From NCBI RefSeq assembly GCF_013409345.1, contig NZ_JACCBB010000001.1, positions 310,001 to 374,000 on the forward strand: a DNA stretch of 64,000 nt, written 5' to 3'. The stretch is from Kineococcus aurantiacus (GTDB lineage: Bacteria; Actinomycetota; Actinomycetes; Actinomycetales; Kineococcaceae). Positions 9,868 to 19,900 of the stretch are shown here, one piece after another. Each line of letters opens with the position of its first letter. Within the stretch, counting starts at the first letter, position 1. The translations under genes were made by a program, and so were the position numbers. The notes under the pieces are model-generated. The model was not told the origin of the DNA and did not search any database. It saw only the letters and a list, made by a program, of their open reading frames with translations.

Positions 9868-10068
9868 GGGAACTGCCTCCTGGACGGTGCTGCGAGCTGG
9901 TGGTCCAGCGAGCTCCGCGGGGCACGGGGAGGCGACGACGGGTGCGCCGAGGGAGCCCTCGGGCGAGGGCGGACCAGGGCGGACCGTCGACCCGGGCGCC
10001 GGCGTCGGTGGCCGGCACGACCCGCGGGCAGGGGTCGGGCAGGCGCACGACGACGACGCCGCGCGCTG

Positions 10069-10185
10069 CCTCCCATCCGGACTTTCACCGTCGGCCCCGG
10101 AGTTCCACCGGATCAACCGCCCACCGAGGTGGGGGCTCGCGGACTGTCACCGCCGGTTCGGGTTTCCACCGACCCCGGAGCACGC
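10069..10185 (-). promoter_or_regulatory. FMN riboswitch (RFN element)
   Basis: Read on the minus strand, this leader contains the conserved RFN blocks in order: gggtcggtggaaacccg, aaccggcggtgacagtccgcga, a variable P3 region, ggtggaactccggggccgacgg, and tgaaagtccggatggga. These match the FMN aptamer consensus, including the terminal GUCCGGAUGGGAG. It lies between rpe and ribE and should lower ribE-ribB-ribH expression when FMN is plentiful. In actinobacteria this is often at the translational level, but no clear SD-sequestering pairing could be resolved by eye. Confidence 0.95.
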
Positions 10186-10229
10186 GTGTCGTGCGGTCTT
10201 GCTGCGGCTCAGTGTGCCACGCAGCGGGG

Positions 10230-10907
10230 TCAGTGCCGGCAGCCGGCGGCCGCGAGCCGGCGCAGCTCACCGATGGCGGCGGCGGCGTCGGCCGCCCCGT
10301 AGACGGCCGAACCGGCCACGAACACGTCGGCCCCGGCCTCGGCGGCGCGCTCGATCGTGCTCGCCGAGACCCCGCCGTCGACCTGCAGCCGGACGTCGAA
10401 GCCGGAGTCGCCGATGGCGGCGCGGGCGCGGCGGATCTTCGGCAGCGTGACGTCCAGGAAGCTCTGGCCGCCGAACCCGGGCTCGACGGTCATGACGAGG
10501 ACCATGTCGAACTCGCCGAGCAGGTCCACGTACGGCTCCAGCGGGGTCGCCGGCCGCAGCGCGATCCCGGCCCGGCCCCCCGCCTTCCGGATCTCGCGCG
10601 CCAGCTTCACGGGGGCGGTGGCGGCCTCGGCGTGGAACGTGACCCCGGCGGCCCCGGCCTCGGCGTAGGCCGGCGCCCAGCGGTCGGGGTCCTCGATCAT
10701 GAGGTGGCAGTCCAGCGGGACCGGCGAGACCCGTTGCAGCGCCTCGACGATCGGCAGGCCCAGGGTGAGGTTCGGCACGAAGTGCCCGTCCATGACGTCG
10801 ACGTGGGCGGCGTCGGCGGTGGAGATCCGCGCCAGTTCCGCCTGGAGGTTGGCGAAGTCGGCGGACAGGATGGACGGGTTGATGCGCGGTTCGCGGTCCT
10901 GGGGCAC
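10230..10907 (-). CDS. rpe: Ribulose-phosphate 3-epimerase
   Basis: Interconverts ribulose 5-phosphate and xylulose 5-phosphate in the pentose phosphate pathway. The 225-residue TIM barrel contains [26 protein letters not shown] (metal Asp/His), [22 protein letters not shown] and [10 protein letters not shown]. The start is GTG at 10907. It is immediately upstream of the FMN riboswitch, and its substrate ribulose 5-phosphate is also the RibB substrate. The gene boundary with the toxin-antitoxin pair is divergent. Confidence 0.95.
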   Translation of the reverse strand: MPQDREPRINPSILSADFANLQAELARISTADAAHVDVMDGHFVPNLTLGLPIVEALQRVSPVPLDCHLMIEDPDRWAPAYAEAGAAGVTFHAEAATAPVKLAREIRKAGGRAGIALRPATPLEPYVDLLGEFDMVLVMTVEPGFGGQSFLDVTLPKIRRARAAIGDSGFDVRLQVDGGVSASTIERAAEAGADVFVAGSAVYGAADAAAAIGELRRLAAAGCRH

Positions 10908-10940
10908 GGCGAGACAGTACCGCCCGACCCCCGGCGGCCC

Positions 10941-10977
10941 TGACGTCACCACGCACCACTGGTGTACCGTGACGTCA
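10941..10977. promoter_or_regulatory. Candidate autoregulatory operator of the toxin-antitoxin pair
   Basis: Two copies of the perfect 8-bp palindrome TGACGTCA (10941-10948 and 10970-10977) flank an 11-bp palindrome caccactggtg at 10954-10964. The right copy ends on the A of the antitoxin ATG. Such nested palindromes over the start region are typical of operators bound by small dimeric antitoxins. This is inference from position and symmetry only. Confidence 0.55.
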
Positions 10978-11219
10978 TGTCCGAGACGACCGCGTTCACG
11001 CTCCGCCTCGACGCCGCGCACCGGTCGATGCTCGAACGCCTCCAGTCCCGCCACCCCGGCCTCTCGCGCCAGCGGCTGTTCGAGGGTCTGCTGGAGAAGG
11101 CCGACGACGCCGACCGCACCGACGTCCAGGACGTCGCCCGCGCCATCTACGCCGAGAACCGCGACCTGTTCGACGCCCTGACCAGCGGTTTCGAGGACGC
11201 GGTGGCCCGCGGCGCGTGA
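10977..11219 (+). CDS. Small antitoxin-like protein (ribbon-helix-helix type N-terminus)
   Basis: An 80-residue protein whose first part, [19 protein letters not shown], fits a beta strand followed by a helix as in ribbon-helix-helix antitoxins. Its charged C-terminal half ([20 protein letters not shown]) would be the toxin-binding segment. It overlaps the Doc-like gene as GTGA, the usual antitoxin-first layout. In this arrangement it would neutralise the toxin and bind the palindromes upstream. The ATG at 10977 is preferred over GTG at 10962. Family assignment is by pattern only. Confidence 0.7.
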   Translation: MSETTAFTLRLDAAHRSMLERLQSRHPGLSRQRLFEGLLEKADDADRTDVQDVARAIYAENRDLFDALTSGFEDAVARGA

Positions 11220-11614
11220 TCCACCCCACCCGCTACCTGACGGTCGGCGACGTCGTCCGCTTCACCCGCATCTTCCCCGACGGCCCCTACGACGTGCGCG
11301 ACGCCGGGCTGCTCGCCCTGGCCGTCGAGCGCCCGCGGCTGCAGGTCCTGGGCCAGGACGCCTACCCCGACCTGACCCGCAAGGCCGCGGCCCTGCTGCA
11401 CTCCATCGTGCGCACCCGCCCCCTGGTCGACGGCAACGAGCGCACGGCCCTGCTGGCGGCCCTGGCGATGCTGCACCTCAACGGCACGGGCGTCGGCGCG
11501 ACGTCCCCCCGGGCCGGCCTGGCGCTGACCCGCGACGTCGCCGAGGGGGCCCTCGACGACGTCCCGGAGATCGCCGCGCGCCTGGAGGCGCTGGTGAACC
11601 GCCTCAGCGACTGA
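11216..11614 (+). CDS. Doc/Fic-family toxin-like protein with altered active site
   Basis: A 132-residue all-alpha protein with the size and motif position of Doc toxins, which phosphorylate EF-Tu. The Fic-type motif is at residues 68-77: [10 protein letters not shown]. Compared with Doc (HxFxDANKRT), the catalytic His is replaced by Arg68 and the Lys by Glu75, while Asp72, Asn74 and Arg76 remain. The N-terminal [10 protein letters not shown] and the helix around [10 protein letters not shown] are also Doc-like. It overlaps the antitoxin gene and runs 11 bases into the convergent oxidase gene. It may be inactive or act by different chemistry. Confidence 0.75.
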   Translation: MIHPTRYLTVGDVVRFTRIFPDGPYDVRDAGLLALAVERPRLQVLGQDAYPDLTRKAAALLHSIVRTRPLVDGNERTALLAALAMLHLNGTGVGATSPRAGLALTRDVAEGALDDVPEIAARLEALVNRLSD

Positions 11615-12662
11615 CGCGCGTCACGACGTCGGCCGGGCGCAGGTCCTTGACCGACCCGATCCCCATCTGCCGCAGCGTCGTCACCAGCTCGGCCTGGTAG
11701 GTCGCCAGCACGTCGGCGACCCCGTCGGCGCCGTCGGCGGCCAGCCCCCACATGACGGGGCGGCCCACGTGCACGGCCTTGGCCCCCAGCGCGAGCGCCG
11801 CCGCGGCCTGCGCGCCGCCGCGCACGCCGGAGTCGACGTGGACCTCCACCTCGCCGCCGACCTCGGCGAGGATCTCCGGCAGCGCGTACGCCGACGTCAC
11901 CGACGTGCCCAGGCGGCGGCCGCCGTGGGTGGACACGATGATGCCCTCGGCCCCGGCGTCGACGCAGCGGCGGGCGTCGCGGGCGGTCAGCACGCCCTTG
12001 CACACCACCGGCAGCCCCGACACCTCGGCCAGCCAGCCGATGGTGTCCGGCGTCAGGTCCAGCGCCATGTCGGTGTCCTTGCCGAACCGCTCCAGCTCCT
12101 CGGCGGTGAGGTTGGCGGTGCGGTTCTTGCGCGGGCCCTCGGGCCAGTTGCGCGGGTCGATGGCGGGGACCTCGCGCCCCAGCGGGGTGGTGTCGACGGT
12201 GAGGATGAGCGCGCGGGCCCGCGCCGCGGCGGCGCGCTCGACGAGCAGGCGGGTCGCGTCCCGGTTGCGGGCGACGTAGACCTGGTACCACCAGGGGGCG
12301 CCCTGGGCGGCGATGTCCTCGAAGCGGGCCCCGGTGTTCGTCGAGACGCCGAGCAGGGTGCCGGCCTTGGCGGCGCCCTGGGCGGTGAGCACCTCGCCCT
12401 CGGGGCGGGCCCCGACCTGCTGGGCCATGGGCGCCACGAGGATCGGCGCGGCGACGGGGGTGCCGAGGACCTCGCTGGTCAGGTCCTGGGCGGAGGCGTC
12501 GCGCAGCACGGTCGGGCGCAGGCGGAAGGCGTTCCAGTCGGCGATGCCCTCCCGGTCGCAGGAACCGTCACCGGCGTGGGAGTGGTAGTAGGCCGACACG
12601 TAGTCCGGCAGCACGGCGTCGGCGCGGCGGGCGAGGTCCTCGATCCAGGTCACGGACCTCAT
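11604..12662 (-). CDS. FMN-dependent alpha-hydroxy-acid oxidase/dehydrogenase (LldD / lactate monooxygenase type)
   Basis: A 352-residue TIM-barrel flavoenzyme oxidising an L-2-hydroxy acid such as lactate. It has APILVAPMAQQ, TNTGARFEDI, QVYVARNRD (Tyr), LTVDTTPLGRE, VCKGVLTARDA (FMN Lys), STHGGRRLGTS (catalytic His-Gly-Gly-Arg) and HVDSGVRGGAQ. The catalytic His and the Arg pair are in place. Whether it acts as oxidase, monooxygenase or quinone-linked dehydrogenase cannot be told. It stands alone and converges with the toxin gene, overlapping it by 11 bases. Confidence 0.88.
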   Translation of the reverse strand: MRSVTWIEDLARRADAVLPDYVSAYYHSHAGDGSCDREGIADWNAFRLRPTVLRDASAQDLTSEVLGTPVAAPILVAPMAQQVGARPEGEVLTAQGAAKAGTLLGVSTNTGARFEDIAAQGAPWWYQVYVARNRDATRLLVERAAAARARALILTVDTTPLGREVPAIDPRNWPEGPRKNRTANLTAEELERFGKDTDMALDLTPDTIGWLAEVSGLPVVCKGVLTARDARRCVDAGAEGIIVSTHGGRRLGTSVTSAYALPEILAEVGGEVEVHVDSGVRGGAQAAAALALGAKAVHVGRPVMWGLAADGADGVADVLATYQAELVTTLRQMGIGSVKDLRPADVVTRVSR

Positions 12663-12731
12663 CCTCGCCCACCGGCCGGGCCCGCCGTGCCCCTCGGTCC
12701 CCCGAGGGGACCAAGGTCACGGGGTGGTCCG

Positions 12732-13508
12732 TCAGTTCAGCGGACGGGTGCCCTCGGGGATGCCGCCACCGGCGTAGATCGCGCGGGCCGCGTCCTGCAG
12801 CGCCGTCAGGGCGACGCGCTGGGTCAGCGGGCCGTAGGTGATGCGGGCGACGCCGAGCTCGGCCAGGCGCGCCTGGTCGGGCACGCCGGGGAAACCGATG
12901 ACCGACAGCTTCTGCGGGCCGAACGCCGCGACGAGCTCGGTGACGGCGGCCTCGTCGAGGGGACCGGGGACGAAGACGGTGGTGGCGCCGGCGTCGAGGT
13001 AGGCCTTGCCGCGCTCGATCGCGTCGGGCAGCCAGACGTCGCGGCCGCGGTCGCCGCCACGGGCCAGGGCGTCGGTGCGGGCGTTGAGGACGAACGGGAC
13101 GCCCTCGGCCTCCCCGGCCGCCACGATGGCCTCCACGCGGGCGACGGACTCGGCCAGCGGGCGCAGCCGGTCCTCGACGTTGGCGCCGACGACGCCGACG
13201 CCGATGGCCTTGCGGACGGTCTCGCCGGCGTCGCCGAAGCCGCCGTCGAGGTCGGCCGAGACGGGCAGGTCCCCGGCCGCCACGACGATGCGCTCCACGA
13301 GGAACAGCGCGAGGTCGAGCGGGATCTGCTCGCCGTCGCCGTAGCCGAAGGTGGCGGCGATGGAGTGCCCGGCGGTGGCCAGGGCCTTCGTCTGCGGCTC
13401 CCCCGCCACGACGGTCGCCGACACGGCGTCCCAGACGTTGACGAGGACGAGCAGCTCGGGGTCTTCGTGCAGTTGCCGCAGGCGGGCGGCCTTCTCAGCG
13501 GAGTTCAC
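12732..13508 (-). CDS. Isocitrate lyase / PEP mutase family protein
   Basis: A 258-residue protein of the PEP mutase/ICL superfamily. It shows LVLVNVWDAVSAT near the N-terminus, ATFGYGDGEQIP, SADLDGGFGDAGETVRKAI with the Mg-binding Asp, GANVEDR (ExR metal motif) and FVLNARTDALARGG. The lyase catalytic Cys motif (KKCGH) of isocitrate lyase is absent, so a carboxyphosphonoenolpyruvate- or oxaloacetate-hydrolase-like function is as likely as any other. A short inverted repeat (around 12694-12713) follows it. The gene appears monocistronic. Confidence 0.82.
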   Translation of the reverse strand: MNSAEKAARLRQLHEDPELLVLVNVWDAVSATVVAGEPQTKALATAGHSIAATFGYGDGEQIPLDLALFLVERIVVAAGDLPVSADLDGGFGDAGETVRKAIGVGVVGANVEDRLRPLAESVARVEAIVAAGEAEGVPFVLNARTDALARGGDRGRDVWLPDAIERGKAYLDAGATTVFVPGPLDEAAVTELVAAFGPQKLSVIGFPGVPDQARLAELGVARITYGPLTQRVALTALQDAARAIYAGGGIPEGTRPLN

Positions 13509-13575
13509 GCCGCGAACCTACTGGGTCGGTGCCGGGAGTGCTTGATCACCGAAGTGCTCGATCACGAAGGTGGTC

Positions 13576-13607
13576 GACCCCGGGAGGGGTGGAGGGTTCC
13601 CGGGGTC
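13576..13607 (-). terminator. Terminator hairpin after rsmB
   Basis: A perfect 10-bp inverted repeat, gaccccggga paired with tcccggggtc, around a 12-base loop lies just past the rsmB stop. It should end the def-fmt-rsmB transcript. The 60 bases beyond it hold two near-identical copies of agtgctYgatcac at about 13540-13565, of no clear function. Confidence 0.75.
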
Positions 13608-13622
13608 GGGCACCGCCGCGGG

Positions 13623-15074
13623 TCAGCCGACGCGGCGCAGCAGCGCCACGTGCATGGCGTCGGTCCCGTGCGTGTGCGGCCACAGCTGCACCGCTGGACC
13701 GGCCGCGGCCGCGGGCATCCCCGGCACGACGCGGTCCAGGACGGCCGGGGTGTCGAGGCGTTCGACGACGACGCCGCGCTTGGCCGCGGCCTTCACGGCG
13801 TCGTCCACGACGAGCCGGGTCTCGCTCAGGACGGGCGAGCACGTGGCGTAGGCGACGACCCCGCCGGGGCGCACGGCGTCCAGCGCCGAGGCGAGCAGCT
13901 CGCGCTGCAGCGGGGCGAGCGAGCCGAGGTCGGCGGGGGTGCGCCGCCAGCGGGCCTCGGGACGGCGGCGCAGGGCACCCAGGCCCGTGCAGGGGGCGTC
14001 GACGAGCACGCGGTCGTACTCCCCCGGCTCGTCGGCGCCGACCTCGCGGCCGTCGCCGACGCGGACGTCGGCCAGGCCCGGGACGGCGCTCAGCGCCTGG
14101 CGCACGAGCTCGGCGCGGTGGGCGGCGACCTCGACGGCGGTCAGGGTCGCGCCGCGGCCGGCCGCGGTGGCGGCCAGCAGCGCGGCCTTGCCGCCAGGAC
14201 CGGCGCACAGGTCGAGCCAGCGCTCGTCGCGGCCCTCGACGTCGGCGGCGGCCAGCACGAGGGCGACGAGCTGCGACCCCTCGTCCTGCACGCGGGCGCG
14301 ACCGGTGCGGACGGCGGCGAGCTTGCCCGGGTCGCCGTGCACGACGTGCGCCGCGGTGGGGGCCCAGCGGCCCGTGCCGATCTCCAGGTGCGCGTCGCGC
14401 CCCACGAGGTCCCCGGGGGTCGACAGGCCCGGCAGGGCGGTGAGCGCCACGTGCGCGGGGGTGTTGTCGGCGCGCAGCAGGTCCGCCAGCTCGGCCGGGT
14501 CGTGGCCGTGGGCGCGCAGGGCCTCGCGCAGGCTGCGCAGCACCCACTCGGGGTGGGAGTACCGGACGGCGAGGTCGGCGTCGGAGTCCGTGGGGGCCAC
14601 CTCGGCGACCCAGGCGTCCAGGTCGCGGCCGGAGGCCTTGCGCAGCACGGCGTTGACCAGGCCCGACGGCCCGCCGCCGAGGACGTTGCGGGCCAGGGCG
14701 ACGCTGGTGGCGACGGCGGCGTGGTCGGGCACGCGCATGGCCAGGAGCTGGTGCAGGCCCATCCGCAGGACGTCGACGACGCCGGCGTCGAGGTCGGCCA
14801 GCGGCCGGTCGACGAGGGTGGCCAGGAGGGCGTCGTAGGTGCCCCGCCCGCGCAGCACGCCGTAGGCCAGTTCGGTCGCGAAGGCGGCGTCACGGCCGTT
14901 CAACCGCTTGGCGCGCAGCAGCTTCGGCAGCACCAGGTTGGCGTAGGCGTCCTCGGCGGACACCGCGCGCAGCACCTCGTAGGCGACCTTGCGGCTCTCG
15001 TCGACGCGCGTGAAGCGGTCCTGCTTGACGCCGCGGCGCGCGGTGCTCTGCCCCGGGATGCTCCGGCCGGTCAC
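13623..15074 (-). CDS. rsmB: 16S rRNA (cytosine(967)-C(5))-methyltransferase
   Basis: Methylates C967 of 16S rRNA. The 483-residue protein has an N-terminal NusB-like RNA-binding domain (about residues 20-150) and a C-terminal Rossmann methyltransferase with [14 protein letters not shown] (SAM site), [16 protein letters not shown] (motif IV Cys) and [12 protein letters not shown] (catalytic Cys). Both catalytic cysteines of the m5C family are present. The GTG start overlaps the fmt stop (GTGA). About 30 polar residues precede the NusB domain. Confidence 0.95.
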   Translation of the reverse strand: MTGRSIPGQSTARRGVKQDRFTRVDESRKVAYEVLRAVSAEDAYANLVLPKLLRAKRLNGRDAAFATELAYGVLRGRGTYDALLATLVDRPLADLDAGVVDVLRMGLHQLLAMRVPDHAAVATSVALARNVLGGGPSGLVNAVLRKASGRDLDAWVAEVAPTDSDADLAVRYSHPEWVLRSLREALRAHGHDPAELADLLRADNTPAHVALTALPGLSTPGDLVGRDAHLEIGTGRWAPTAAHVVHGDPGKLAAVRTGRARVQDEGSQLVALVLAAADVEGRDERWLDLCAGPGGKAALLAATAAGRGATLTAVEVAAHRAELVRQALSAVPGLADVRVGDGREVGADEPGEYDRVLVDAPCTGLGALRRRPEARWRRTPADLGSLAPLQRELLASALDAVRPGGVVAYATCSPVLSETRLVVDDAVKAAAKRGVVVERLDTPAVLDRVVPGMPAAAAGPAVQLWPHTHGTDAMHVALLRRVG

Positions 15075-15988
15075 GCGAACTCCTCCCCCGGCTGCAGCCG
15101 GGTCCCGCGCGCCCAGTCGGTCGCGCCCATCAGCTTCTTGCCCGCGGGCTGGACCGGGCCGAGCTCGACCGAGCCCGCCCCGGTGCCCACGAGGACCCGC
15201 TTCCTCTCGACCAGGACGCGGCCCGCGGGCAGGTCCTCGGGCGTCGGCGTCACGGGGGCGAGCTTGAACCGCTCGCCGCGGAACGTGGTCCACGCGCCGG
15301 GGTCGGGGGTGCACCCGCGCACGTGCCGGTCGACCTCGGCGGCGGTGCGCGTCCAGTCGACGCGGGCCTCCTCGACGGTGATCTTCGGGGCCAGGCTCAC
15401 GTCACCGGTCTGCGGCACCTTCACGGCCGTGCCGTCCTCCAGGGCGTCGAGGACGTCCACGAGGGTCCGGGCGCCGGTCACGGCGAGCCGGCCCAGCAGG
15501 TCCCCGGAGGTGTCCCGCGCCCCGACGGGCTCGGTGAACCGCGCGTAGACGGGCCCGGTGTCCAGCCCCTCCTCCAGCTCGAAGACGCAGGCGCCGGTGA
15601 CGTCGTCGCCGTGCATGACGGCGCGCTGGACGGGGGCGGCCCCGCGCCAGGCCGGCAGCAGCGAGAAGTGCAGGTTCAGCCAGCCGAACCGGGGCACGTC
15701 GAGGGCCTCGCGCGGCACGAGCGCGCCGTAGGCGACGACGGGGCACGCGTCCGGGGCCAGGTCCCGCAGCTGGGCGAGGAACTCCTCCCCGCGGGGCCTG
15801 GCCGGTTGCAGGACGGGCAGCCCGGCCTCGCGGGCGCGCTGGGCGACCGGCGAGGCGACGTGCTTGCGGCCCCGTCCCGCAGGGGCGTCGGGACGGGTCA
15901 GGACGGCCACGACCTCGTGCCGGCTGGCCAGCAGCGCGTCGAGCGCGGGGACGGCGACGTCGGGTGTTCCGGCGACGACGAGGCGCAC
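15071..15988 (-). CDS. fmt: Methionyl-tRNA formyltransferase
   Basis: Formylates initiator Met-tRNA using 10-formyltetrahydrofolate. The 305-residue protein starts [16 protein letters not shown] and has [20 protein letters not shown] with catalytic Asn and His, LDTGPVY, and the C-terminal tRNA-binding domain with [14 protein letters not shown]. The GTG at 15988 shares one base with the TAG stop of def (TAGTG), so the deformylase and transformylase are coupled, the usual def-fmt pairing. Confidence 0.96.
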   Translation of the reverse strand: MRLVVAGTPDVAVPALDALLASRHEVVAVLTRPDAPAGRGRKHVASPVAQRAREAGLPVLQPARPRGEEFLAQLRDLAPDACPVVAYGALVPREALDVPRFGWLNLHFSLLPAWRGAAPVQRAVMHGDDVTGACVFELEEGLDTGPVYARFTEPVGARDTSGDLLGRLAVTGARTLVDVLDALEDGTAVKVPQTGDVSLAPKITVEEARVDWTRTAAEVDRHVRGCTPDPGAWTTFRGERFKLAPVTPTPEDLPAGRVLVERKRVLVGTGAGSVELGPVQPAGKKLMGATDWARGTRLQPGEEFA

Positions 15989-16533
15989 TACCTCGCCTGA
16001 CCGAACGTGGCGTGCGGGGACACCTTGACCTGCGGGGTCTCCAGACCCAGCCACTCGGCCTCGCGGACGGCCTTGAGCGCGAGCTTGCGCTGGGCCTTGT
16101 CGAGGCGGTCGATGAACAGGATCCCGTCGAGGTGGTCGGTCTCGTGCTGGATGGCGCGGGCCTTGTACTCCGAGCCGGTGACGGTGATCGGCTCGCCGTG
16201 CACGTCGAAGCCCCTGGCCACGACGTGCAGCGAGCGCCGGGTGTCGGCGACGATCCCGGGGAACGACAGGCAGCCCTCGTCGCCCTCCTGGCACTCCTCG
16301 CTCAGCTCCAGGACGGGGTTGACCAGGTGCCCCAGCTCACCGTCGGCGTGGTAGGTGAACACGCGCAGCGACACCCCCAGCTGGGGGGCGGCCAGCCCCG
16401 CGCCGGGCGCGGCGAGCATGGTCTCCTCGAGGTCCTTGACGAGCTGGCGCAGCTCCTTGTCGAAGGTCGTGACCTCCTGCGCGCGCTGGCGCAGGACGGG
16501 GTCCCCGAAGAGTCGGATGGGCTGGATCGCCAC
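15988..16533 (-). CDS. def: Peptide deformylase
   Basis: Removes the formyl group from nascent proteins. The 181-residue metalloenzyme has motif 1 [11 protein letters not shown], motif 2 EGCLSFPG (metal Cys) and motif 3 QHETDHLDG (HExxH-type ligands), all intact. The GTG start at 16533 has AGGGAG five bases upstream. A TAGACT hexamer on the minus strand at 16570-16575 may be its -10 box, though no good -35 was seen. It heads def-fmt-rsmB. Confidence 0.96.
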   Translation of the reverse strand: MAIQPIRLFGDPVLRQRAQEVTTFDKELRQLVKDLEETMLAAPGAGLAAPQLGVSLRVFTYHADGELGHLVNPVLELSEECQEGDEGCLSFPGIVADTRRSLHVVARGFDVHGEPITVTGSEYKARAIQHETDHLDGILFIDRLDKAQRKLALKAVREAEWLGLETPQVKVSPHATFGQAR

Positions 16534-16908
16534 GAGGCTCCCTGGTGTCGGCGGCGGGGTGCGCCGAAGAGTCTACGTCCGGGCCGCGGGGCTCCCCGCG
16601 GTCGCGCGCCCGGCGCCGGGGACCGCCCGCGCGCCCGGACGGGTGAACGTGGGCGGTCCCCGGACCGGGCACGCACCGTCCGCAGTGGTCGACGCTGAGC
16701 GACTGCGCGACGACACCCCGTCGCGGTGGGGCTCCGTCCGGGCGCGGTGGACGCCCTGTGGGGACGGGCTGGGCCCCGACGGCGGTCCCGGGCGCCCGGG
16801 AGCGCGGCTCCGGGGGGTCCCCGGGAACCGGCCGGGGGAGGTGTGCACTCGCGCATACTTCCTGCGACCCGCGCCCTCCAGGGCGCCGCGGACCCCTTGG
16901 AGCCCTCC
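16534..16908. other. Divergent intergenic region between def and the pectinesterase gene
   Basis: 375 bases without a supported gene. On the minus strand there is a possible def -10 box (TAGACT, 16570-16575). On the plus strand CATACT at 16854-16859 is a plausible -10 for the pectinesterase gene, placing its transcript start about 45 bases before the GTG. The rest is very GC-rich, with no convincing palindrome or RNA element. Confidence 0.4.
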
Positions 16909-19900
16909 GTGCACCCACCCGTCCCCGCCCCCGGACGCCGCCAGCGGCGGCGCACCCTGCTGGCCGGCGGCACCACCGCCCTGGCCATGGCCGGACTCCT
17001 CGTCACCGCCCCGGCCGCGCAGGCCGCCGACACCACCGCCCCCGGCGTCCCCTCCTCGGTGAAGGTGGCCTACTACGGCGGCGTCGGCGCGCAGGTCGCG
17101 TGGGGCAAGGTGTCGGCCGGCGACCTGGACCACTACGCGGTGTACCGCAGCACCTCCTCGACCGTGGACCCGCGGACCGCGACCCTCGTGGCGAGCACGC
17201 GCGAGCTGTCCGCCGTGGACGCCGCGATCGCCGCCGGCGGCAAGGCGTACTACGCGGTCAGCGCCGTCGACACCAGCGGCAACGCCTCCCGGCCCTCCTC
17301 GGCCGTGTCGGTGACCGCCACCGACACCACCGCCCCCGCCGCCCCGAGCGGTCTGACGACGGCCACCACCGCGGGCGCGACCACCCTGACCTGGACGGCG
17401 ACCCCCGCCCCGGACAGCACCGCGTTCCGCGTCTACCGCGCCGCGACCTCCACCCGGCCGGCCACCCCGCTGGTCACCGTGGACGCCGCGGGCGGCACCG
17501 GCCGGTTCGCGGACACCACCGCCCCCGCCGGGAAGTCCACCTACTGGGTCGTCGCCGTGGACCGCACCGGCAACGCCTCCTCGGCCGCCTCCACGAGCGT
17601 CACCCGCAGCGCCGCGGCCACGCCCGCGCCCGGCCCCACGCCCACCACCCCGGCGCCCACGCCGACGCCCACGCCGACCCCGACCGCCGTGCCCGCCACG
17701 CCGTCCTCGGGCAAGGCCGTCATCACCGGTGGGGTCGCGACGATCTCCTGGAGCCCCGTCAAGGGAGCGGCCGGGTACGTCGTGTGCAAGCGCATCGGCG
17801 GGCAGGACGACGCCCGCACCTACCAGGTGTGGAGCCCGGTGACCGGGAAGGTCACCGGCACCGGGGAGTGCACCAAGACGCTCGTGCCCGCGGCCGGCGA
17901 CCTGTTCACCGGTACCTCGTTCACCGACCGCGACGCGAGCGAGGGCACCACCAGCTACTACCGGGTGTACGCCTGGAACGCCAAGGGCCTGTCCGGCTAC
18001 GCCGGCATCACGGCGAACAACCCGATGGTGGCCCCGGCGCAGGTCACCGGCCTCAAGGTCGCGCAGGCCGGCGGCACCGCCCCGCACGGGCTCGTGCTGA
18101 CCTGGGCGGCGGGCAAGGACACCGACCTCGCCGGGTACACCGTCTCGCGGGCCTCGACCTCCAGCGGGACCTACGCCGTCCTGGGGACCGTCGCCGCCGG
18201 GAGCACCACGTTCGCCGACACCAGCGCCCCCCGGGGCGTGGCGAGCTACTACCGCGTCACGGCCAGCGACGTCCTCGGCAACGTCTCGAAGGTGTCGGCG
18301 ACCGTGTCGGCCACCTCGACCACCACCCCGGTACCCCTGGTCGTGACCTACCGCGAACTCGTCGTCGACCCCGCCGCGCCCGCCGACGCCACGCACTTCC
18401 GCACCGTCACCGACGCCGTCGCCGCGGTCCCGAGCAGCAACGTCACCCCGACGCGCATCACGATCGCCGCCGGCACGTACCACGAGAGCTTCCGCGTCAC
18501 CTCGCCGTACCTCACGCTCGTGGGCGCCACCGGGGACCCGGCCGACGTCGTGATCGACGACGACAAGGCCTCCGGCCAGATCGACCCCGCCGACGGGGAG
18601 CCCTACGGCACGGCCGGCAGCTGGACGGTGTTCGTCGACGCCCCCGAGGTGACGTTCGAGGACCTCACCGTCCGGAACTCCTTCGACGAGAAGTCGCAGG
18701 ACCTGGCCAAGGAGCAGGCCGTCGCGCTGCGCGTCGAGGGCAACCACTTCGTCGCCGACCACGTGCGGCTCATCGGCAACCAGGACACCCTGCTGGCCGA
18801 CACCCCCAAACCCACCACCCGGGTGCGGCAGTACTACGTGAACTCCTACGTCGAAGGGGACGTCGACTACGTGTTCGGCGCCGCGACGGCGGTGTTCGAC
18901 AACACGGTGTTCCGCTCCCTGGACCGCGGCAAGGCCGACAACGGTGCCATCACCGCGGCCAGCACCGACACCGGCAGCAAGTACGGGTTCCTCGTCCAGA
19001 ACTCCAAGGTCGTCAGCGACGCCGCCCCCGGGACCGTCCACCTCGGCCGCCCCTGGCACCCGAGCGCCGACCCCGACGCGATCGCCCAGGTCACCTTCAA
19101 GAACACCTGGCTGCCGGCCGCCATCGACACCGCCCAGCCGTGGGAGGACATGTCCTCCACGAACTCCTCGGGCACCAAGGTCGACTTCAGCTGGACCGAC
19201 GCGCGGTTCGCCGAGTACGGCAGCACCGGCCCCGGGGCGGGCGTCAACGCCAACCGCCCCCAGCTGACCGCCAGCGCCGCGGCCGCCGCGACCCCGGCGA
19301 AGTACCTCGCCGGCTCCGACGGCTGGGACCCCACGACCGCGCACCCCGCCGTCGTGCCCGCCGTCCCCGCCGCCCCGCTCGGGCTCGTCGCCGCGGGCGG
19401 GGACCGCACCGTCCAGCTCTCCTGGGACGGCACCACCGCCGCCGACGTCGTCGCCTGGCGCACCACCCGCACCGCCGCCGACGGCACCGTCACCGACCTG
19501 GGCACCACCCAGAGCCCGGTCTTCTCCGACGGCACGGTGACCCCCGGCGCGGAGTACCGCTACAGCGTGAGCGCCGTCAACCGCGCCGGGGTCGCCTCGG
19601 CGCCCAGCGCGCCCGTCACCGTCACCGCGGTCGCCGCGCCGCTCGTGCCGAGCCTGTTCGTCGACCCGGCCGCCACCCCTGACGCCACGCACTTCCGGAC
19701 CGTCGCCGCGGCGCTGGCCGCCGCCCCGGCGGGGACCGCCGCGCGGCCCACCGTCATCGGCGTCGCCGCCGGGCGCTACCCGGAGTACCTCAACGTCACC
19801 ACCCCCGGCGTCGTGCTCGTCGGCGCCACGGGCGACGCCTCCGACGTCGTCATCACCGGCAACCGCGCCGCGGGCACCCCGCTGCCCGACGGCTCGGGCA

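Noticed and set aside
10941-10977. TGACGTCA as a eukaryotic-type CRE site
   Set aside because: The match is coincidental in a bacterial context; the symmetric placement is better explained as an antitoxin operator.
13536-13566. Two near-identical copies of agtgctYgatcac after the rsmB terminator
   Set aside because: Only two short copies, no symmetry and no obvious relation to a promoter; noted under the terminator but not treated as a regulatory element.
11769-15548. A 1259-codon plus-strand open frame opposite the oxidase, PEP-mutase-like, rsmB and fmt genes
   Set aside because: It spans three recognised genes and two intergenic regions antisense. Long antisense frames are expected at ~74% GC.
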